From the NCBI GenBank assembly GCA_002104985.1, contig MCGO01000087.1, forward strand, positions 62,001 through 126,000: DNA of 64,000 nucleotides, written 5' to 3'. Shown here piece after piece: positions 57,408 through 64,000 of the stretch. The notes beneath the pieces were generated by a model. It ran no database searches. It was not told the origin of the DNA and saw nothing but the letters and a program-made list of their open reading frames with translations. This DNA is from Rhizoclosmatium globosum. Taxonomy: Eukaryota; Chytridiomycota; Chytridiomycetes; Chytridiales; Chytriomycetaceae. Position 1 is the stretch's first letter. The number at the start of each line of letters is the position of its first letter. Position numbers and translations under genes: made by a program.

Positions 57408-58762
57408 CTACTTTTCGACAGCAGCAGCAGCAGCAACCCATCGATCTTGCCTCTCAATCAACTCATGAATAAACGATCCTTCAATCTCAACCCCAAGATC
57501 CTGTTCCTCTTTTGTCAATCGGATATCCTTTTCCTCTTGATTCGTAATGAGAATCACATGGTGTTTACGCGTGGACAGAATGTTTCCAATCACGGCTTGG
57601 TGGCCGTACCGAGCGAGGGCAGTTTTAGCTTTCGAGATTAAGATGGATGGGTCTGTTTCGAGCTGTTATGTGTTTTGTTTTAGAGGTGAGACTGAAAGAA
57701 AGGGGTGTTTGGAGGGGTCTTTTGGGTACCTTGAAAGAAACTACAAACGCTCGGGGAGCCCACTCTTTAACGAGAGGTGAAAGGATTTTGGGACTTGGTC
57801 AAGTTCAAGGTGAAGTGCTCCTTCGCCTGATTGAATCTTGTGTTGGACCTGAAAAGGACTTTAGTATAAGGTCAGAGCTGACAAACAAACGCACCATCTT
57901 TCCCATCGGAATATAAAAATCGCTCACGGCAGCGGCCAAATAAAACATGGCGCGTTCCTGGATTTTAGCGAGGCTGCAGGAGATTTCTCGAAGCAGGAAA
58001 AGGTATTCATTCACGTCAACGAAGGAGACAAGTTCGAGAAGACCTTGTTGCTTCACTGAATTGTATTTTTCGAGTACCTGGAGCATAGCAGGTGTGTATT
58101 GAGGTGCGACTAAATGGTGAGAGATTATTACAACGTTGGTTCAGGGATGGATGGAAGAATGGAGCACGGTCGGCCGTAGAACATCATCAATCCTTTTTCA
58201 CTCAAGGTCCTATATGAATACTCGCGTTCATGTAGTCTCTAACCCCACTCATCAAACACTTGAAAGGAAACACGAACCAGTGATGCCACCGTTTCCGTCA
58301 GGCTTCATGAAATCAAGGAAACAGTTTTTAGAGTGTGAGTAATGTCTGGAGTAAGGTAGGAGGGAGTATTGGCGATGCAGAAAGATGACAGCATATCCAT
58401 GTTCCAAAAAGTACTCTGTTGAGATGGAGCCACGAGTGCCGGCCGAGAAGTTGTCGATAAAACGAACAGTTTGTGCTTCGAGAGGGACTGTAGTTCCACC
58501 AGACTGGTGGGATGTTAGAGATATAACCATGGCGTGATGTCATTGCATATAAAGCTGCCAGGGACGCACCGTTACGAGGACGATGCGACGACCAGGGACT
58601 TTTGCATGTTTCTCCACGAATGAATTGATCTTTGTTTTGATGTCTTGCAAGTTGGCAGGAGGTTGCTGAGAGTCAAAAAACCTGATTGAAAGGTGTTCAG
58701 CTTGCGGTTCAGAGACAGTGGACAGAACGCAACTGACTGGGTCTGATGCGCATGCTTTCCAT
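57408..58762 (-). CDS. PPCS: Phosphopantothenate-cysteine ligase (coenzyme A synthesis)
   Basis: This enzyme joins cysteine to 4'-phosphopantothenate, the second step from pantothenate to CoA. Conserved blocks are [49 protein letters not shown] with [38 protein letters not shown] and [17 protein letters not shown]. The SGG codons follow an intron of about 60 nt. The best start is ATG 58762 with a 52-nt first intron (GTTGCG...AATCAG) joining [10 protein letters not shown] to FFDSQQPP; the joined frame upstream has no other ATG. The end is AAAVEK with TAG at 57408-57410. It is divergent from the helicase, with 39 bp between start codons. Confidence 0.9.
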
Positions 58763-58801
58763 TCTCACTGGATTCTCTGAAAGTGACAAGTATAAAAGCG
58801 G

Positions 58802-61800
58802 ATGGAGGAGGACGTGGCGGAGTTTCTTGCTAACTTTCTTTCTCACAAACCACTCATGTTCCGCATCAAACAGCGGACGCCCCACGAGGCACACGCACAC
58901 GCCGCCTTTACCGCCTTTTCGCAACACTGGAGCGTCGAAGTTCTCGCGTCGTTCCGGCGTCGCTGTGCCGAATCCGCCGAATCCACCGAAACAAACGATT
59001 CGACGTTGAACGAACTCGACGAATTCGGACGGGACATTCCCTTTGTCGATCCATTCAAAGGCGAAAAAAGAACTCGGAAGAACAACGCCGAACTTGGACT
59101 TGCGCCGGACTCGGACTCGGATGCGGACACGGTCTCAGAAGAGGACGACGACGACGACTTTGATCCCGTTGCAAAAGAACTCCAGAGACAGTTTGATCAG
59201 GAACAACTCGGCGCAACAAACTCTCAAATTGTGGCGGCGAGTAGTGGCTCTGGGACTGGGACTGGGACTGGGACTGGGGGCTCGGGTAGCGCGAGCTTTG
59301 ACAGAGACTGGTTGCTGAGGTGAGAGTGTTCACGTAGAAAGCTTAACCACAGCTACAGCTAACCTTGATCCACCGTAACAGTCAATGCGAAAAGCATCTT
59401 CAGTCGTTCGCTGACTCGGATGGCCTGTCTCCCTTGGCTCTGTGCACCCAAATCTTTACAACCCTTCGTGGTCCCCAAGGAGGTGCGTTTTCTTCCTCTC
59501 AACTACAAGTTGACTCAAACGGCTTTCACTACTATCTAGATGATGAAATTCAAAGTGCCTTACTCGATTCACTTGGATATGGCAACATGGAATTTGTTTC
59601 TGAACTCTTGTTGCATCGCAAAGACATCATCGCAAACATTGTCGCGAATGTATGAGTTGACTTCTTTCATGAACTATTCTCTAACGTCGGTAGCAGAGTC
59701 AATCGGATCCACATGGTGGAGCAGCAAAACAACCAACATCTTCAAAACCCCAATTCAGACCTCAATATGGAGCACAAGTTACTGTCATGTCTGCCTCCGA
59801 AAAGGAGGAACTTAAACGTCAGCGTAAGGAACAAAAGAAGCGTGCGAAAATGACAGATGGAGAGAATACCGCTGCTGAATCGGCCAACTTGCTTGGATTC
59901 GACGTTGAGCACTTGAAGAGAGCTCGAGAGGAGCAGTTATTGAGCAATGCATCTAGTACAGGCATTTCTAATCCTGTGAGTCTTCAAATCTTTCCATTTC
60001 ACAACAACTTACCGTTAACACCTAGACTTTTACTTCGGCGCCCGTAATCAAATACCCACACGTATACCAATCTACGGAAACCTCATCCTCGGCAGCATCT
60101 GTATTTGGAGCACGCACAGCCCTCCCGATAGGCTCCACCCGTGAAGAATTCCAAGAATACGAAATCATCAGTATCCCCGCTGCCAAACGCGCCGCGAAAC
60201 GTGCAGAAGAAGCTCTCATTTCCGTAACAACCTTTGAACCATGGGCCCAAAAAGCCTATAAAGGATACAAATCCCTCAACAGAGTCCAATCGATCGTCTA
60301 CCCCGTTGCATACGAAACCAACGAAAACATGCTTGTATGCGCTCCAACCGGTGCCGGTAAAACAGACGTGGCAATGCTTACCATCCTTCGATGTATCGGC
60401 CAACACCGAAAGAACGGTTTCATTATGAAGAACGAGTTCAAGATTGTCTACGTTGCGCCAATGAAGGCTCTAGCTGCTGAAGTTGTGGCCAAGTTTTCGA
60501 AGCGTTTGGGTGGGAGTGAAGCGGAAGGTGGGCTTGGATTGACGGTCAAGGAATTGACTGGAGATATGCAGCTTACGAAAGCTGAGATTGCGGCGACTCA
60601 AATGATTGTCACAACTCCTGAAAAGTGGGATGTTGTCACGCGTAAGGGGACTGGGGACACGGAACTTGCGCAGAAGGTCAAATTGTTGATTATTGATGAA
60701 GTGCATTTGTTGCATGAAGATCGTGGAAGTGTTATTGAGAGTATTGTGGCGAGAACTCAGCGACAAGTGGAGACTACGCAGAGTATGATTCGTATCGTTG
60801 GTTTGTCTGCAACGTTGCCCAACTACGTCGATGTTGCTCAGTTCCTGGGGTAAGTTCCTTTCTCCCCTCGCATTCGAAATACTAATATTACTTGGTAGCG
60901 TCAATCCTTTCCAAGGTCTCTTCTACTTTGACTCTGGATTCCGTCCTGTCCCTCTCGAACAAAACTTTATTGGAGCCAAAGGTCGTCCTGGTTCCGCCTC
61001 ATCCAAGGCAAACATGGACAAAGTCTGTTACGAGCAGCTTATCAAGCTCGTCAAGGACGGTCACCAAGTCATGGTCTTTGTACACTCCCGCAAAGATACT
61101 GTCAAAACAGCCATGATGCTCCGTGACGAAGCAATGACAGACGGCGTTGCTGGCTTATTTGATGCAAGTCAGGAACCAAACTACGCCAACGCTGTCAAAG
61201 AAATGGCGAAAACGCGAAACAAGGAACTCAAGGAACTTTTTGGATCTGGATTCGGAATTCACCACGCTGGAATGCTGCGTAGCGACCGTTCCATGGTTGA
61301 AAAGTTTTTCGAGAAGGGATATATGCGTGTACTCTGTTGTACTGCTACCCTCGCTTGGGGAGTCAACTTACCAGCATACGCCGTTATTATCAAGGGAACC
61401 CAACTGTATGACTCTCAGAAGGGTTCGTTTATTGACTTGTCTATTCTTGATGTGCTTCAAATCTTTGGTCGTGCCGGTCGTCCTCAATACGAAGACCAAG
61501 GTGTTGGATACATTATTACTAGTCACGATAAACTCGCGCACTATGTCAGTGCCATGACCATGCAACATCCAATCGAGTCTCGATTCGCTCAGCATTTGAC
61601 GGATAACTTGAACGCCGAAATTTCTCTGGGAACTGTGACAACAGTAGACGAAGCCATCAAATGGCTCAGTTATTCATACCTCTTTGTACGTATGCGAAAG
61701 AACCCGTTCCATTATGGGTTGGATTGGAAGGTACTCGAAGACGACCCAAATCTTGGAAAGCGATGTGGAGAACTTGTTACGATCGCTGCCACGCAACTTC

Positions 61801-64000
61801 ATAAGGCTCAAATGATTGTGTTTGACGAACGGAACGGGTTCTTGACTCCTAAAGATTTGTGTCGTATCTCGAGTAACTACTATATTCGCAGTTCTACGAT
61901 TGAAGTTTTTAACGAAATGATGAGGCCGACTATGACGGAAGCGGATGTCTTGAGTATGTTGAGTCGAGCCACTGAGTTTGAAAACATCAAGTTGAGGGAG
62001 GAGGAAGTGGTCGAGCTGAAGTTGTTGCTCAAGAATAGCTGTTATTGTGATGTCAAGGTTCGTCTACATTTGACCTTCCAATTTCAAGAAATTGACTTTG
62101 TTTCATAGGGAGGCACCGATACTGCTTATGGGAAGACCAACATCCTTCTCCAAGCTTACATTTCTCGGGCTCAGTTGAACGACTTTGCTTTGGTCTCCGA
62201 CTGTGCATACGTCGCTCAGAATGCAGCCAGAATCCTTCGTGCTCTCTTTGAAATTTGCTTGTCTCGCAACTGGGGTCCAACTGCAAGTGTTATCATCTCT
62301 CTTTGCAAATCCGTCGACCGTCGTATGTGGTCATTTGAGCACCCTCTCTCTCAATTTGACCTTCCATTTGAAATTATCGAGAAACTGAATCGCTCGAATA
62401 TGGGCATTGAGGAGCTTAGGTTTATGGATGTCAAGGAAGTTGGTAGTGTTGTGAGACATATGAAGATGGGAGGGTCAGTCGCAAAGTGTGTTGAGCAGTT
62501 CCCTGCTCTGCACTTGGAAGCTGAAATTGCTCCTATCACTCAAAGTGTCATTCGCATCACTTTGTATGTAACAGCTGACTTTTACTGGAATGACCGCGTT
62601 CATGGCTCTGTGGAGCCATTCTGGATTTGGGTTGAAGACTCTGAGAGTGTTGGAATTTTGCATTCAGAGTACTTCCTTCTCAACAAGAAGACAGCCTTGG
62701 AACCACAAAAGCTAGTATTCACGATTCCGATTCCTCGAACTGATTCCACATCTGACGAGTTACCTCCACAAATCTTTGTTCGGGCGTTGAGTGACAAATG
62801 GATTGGATCGGAAACGGTGGAAGCCATTTCATTCAAGCATTTGATTTTACCGTCCATGAAGCGATCTCCGCATACGGATTTGTTGAATTTGCAGCCGTTG
62901 CCTGTGTCGGCTTTGCAGAACCCAGTGTTGGAGGAAATTTGTGGAAAGAGGTTCAGTTATTTTAACCCTGTTCAGACTCAGATCTTCCATACATTATATC
63001 GAACAAACAATAATGCTTTGATTGGTGCTCCAACGGGTTCTGGAAAGACTGTTGCAGCTGAGCTGGCCTTATGGTTTGTTGTTGACGTGCACAATATAGG
63101 TTTCTCATCACTTCTATGTTTCTAGGGCGGCTTTCAGAGACTTTCCTAAGTCTAAGGTCGTTTATATTGCTCCACTGAAGGCTCTGGTTCGTGAGCGAGT
63201 CTCCGACTGGCGAGCGCGTTTGACCAATCAAATGGGACGCAAACTTGTCGAGTTAACTGGAGATGTGACACCAGACCTGAAAACCATTCAAACCGCAGAC
63301 ATCATCATCACAACTCCTGAGAAATGGGACGGAATCAGTCGTAACTGGCAAACGCGTAAATACGTCACAGATGTTTCGCTTGTCATTATTGATGAAATTC
63401 ATTTGCTTGGTGGAGACCGTGGACCGATTTTGGAAGTTATTGTGTCAAGAATGAATTACATCAGTGCACAGACGGGGAAGAAGATTCGAATTGTTGGGTT
63501 GAGTACAGCTCTTGCGAATGCAACTGATTTGGGAGATTGGTTGCACATTGAAAACGAAGGATTGTTTAACTTTAGACATTCTGTGAGACCAGTTCCTTTG
63601 GAAGTTTATATCGATGGGTTTGCTGGAAAGCATTGTATGTAGTTCTTGGCATATGTCATTTTGTTTCTCTCACATAACTTCATAGATTGTCCACGTATGA
63701 TGTCGATGAATAAGCCAACGTATGCTGCTATTTTGACACACTCTCCAACGAAACCAGTCATTGTCTTTGTTTCATCACGTCGTCAAACTCGTTTAACTGC
63801 ACAAGATCTGATTGCATTCTGTGGACTTGAAGACAACCCAAAACGTTTCCTTCATATGCCAGAGTATGAGCTTGAACTCCTCGTCGAGAACGTCAAAGAT
63901 CAAAGTTTGAAGTTGTCATTGCAATTTGGAATCGGTTTACACCACGCTGGTTTGATTGAAGCTGATCGTAAACTGAGTGAAGAACTTTTCGTGAACGGCA
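58802..64000 (+). CDS. ASCC3: ASCC3/Slh1 tandem-cassette RNA helicase (3' end outside the window)
   Basis: A Ski2-like helicase that splits collided ribosomes (RQT/ASC-1 complex) and takes part in alkylation repair in animals. ATG 58802 opens [15 protein letters not shown]; an acidic linker follows. Cassette 1 has [13 protein letters not shown] (about 60345), [23 protein letters not shown] and [12 protein letters not shown], then [23 protein letters not shown]-like GIHHAGML and [10 protein letters not shown], and a Sec63 unit. Cassette 2 has [14 protein letters not shown] (about 63027), [34 protein letters not shown] and [29 protein letters not shown] and PRMMSMNKP fit ASCC3 better than the spliceosomal paralogue Brr2. 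There are about eight short introns; the gene runs past base 64000. Confidence 0.93.
59250..59282 (+). repeat. GGGACT-type hexamer repeat in the ASCC3 gene
   Basis: About five copies of a GGGACT unit encode alternating Gly-Thr in the acidic linker before the helicase core. Length changes would keep the frame. Confidence 0.9.

Noticed and set aside
58790..58800. TATAAAAG just before the helicase ATG as a TATA box
   Set aside because: It lies only a few bases from the start codon, too close for a core promoter of that start.
58802..64000. Brr2 (spliceosomal U5 helicase) as identity of the right-edge gene
   Set aside because: The sequence around [23 protein letters not shown] and [16 protein letters not shown] fits ASCC3/Slh1, and the long Brr2-type N-terminal domain is missing.
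1..64000. Transposons, retroelements or viral insertions
   Set aside because: No transposase, reverse transcriptase, integrase or terminal repeats were recognised in the translations.

Overview
This is a eukaryotic nuclear window, most likely from a zoosporic (chytrid-type) fungus. The evidence is dense gene packing, many short GT-AG introns (mostly about 37-80 nt), AATAAA poly(A) signals just after stop codons, a secreted GH18 chitinase with Thr-rich stalks, a Zn2Cys6 regulator, a Ste11/Byr2-like MAPKKK, and plant-type LRR proteins, together with FANCD2, which yeasts and most Dikarya have lost. The phylum assignment is inference. No ribosomal RNA, CRISPR or intact transposon was seen. Because the genes are spliced, several exon joints below are inferred and are marked as such.

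Layout. 1-7043 (minus): FANCD2, cut by the left edge, and just upstream a probable ATRIP/Rad26-like checkpoint partner. 7044-9990: gene-poor, with one low-confidence minus-strand gene and a possible decayed plus-strand gene. 9991-14863: a BTB protein with a C-terminal MATH-like domain, two convergent CFEM-like single-pass membrane proteins, and an F-box/Cys-rich protein. 14864-15944: intergenic, with a 57-bp minisatellite. 15945-21685: a three-copy tandem family of unknown function; copies 2 and 3 come from a recent duplication of about 1.8 kb that also made a truncated copy of a small secreted-protein gene. 21892-24215: an unknown gene and an F-box/LRR gene. 24410-27934 (minus): a Ras-binding-domain MAPKKK. 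28195-31468 (minus): two LRR receptor-like membrane proteins. 31542-33686: a REEP/Yop1-like hairpin protein, an LRR gene with a frame break and a small gene. 33726-43921 (plus): separase and prolyl oligopeptidase. 43956-47065 (minus): two more CFEM-like genes and a MYND-finger gene. 47228-47603: tRNA-Trp and tRNA-Pro. 48039-51738: an ankyrin gene and the chitinase. 52191-55147 (plus): an HDHD2-like phosphatase and two seven-helix paralogues. 55226-58762 (minus): a Zn2Cys6 regulator and phosphopantothenate-cysteine ligase. 58802-64000 (plus): ASCC3/Slh1 helicase, cut by the right edge.

Themes. Several genes concern genome and ribosome integrity (FANCD2, ATRIP-like, separase, ASCC3). Others form lineage-specific surface families (four CFEM-like, two LRR-receptor-like, two seven-helix proteins) that could read or coat the cell surface, with a Ras-linked MAPKKK nearby. 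A functional link among them is speculation. The strongest candidates for undescribed biology are the CFEM-like family, the tandem 15.9-21.1 kb family with its chimeric junction, and the FANCD2/ATRIP-like pair.
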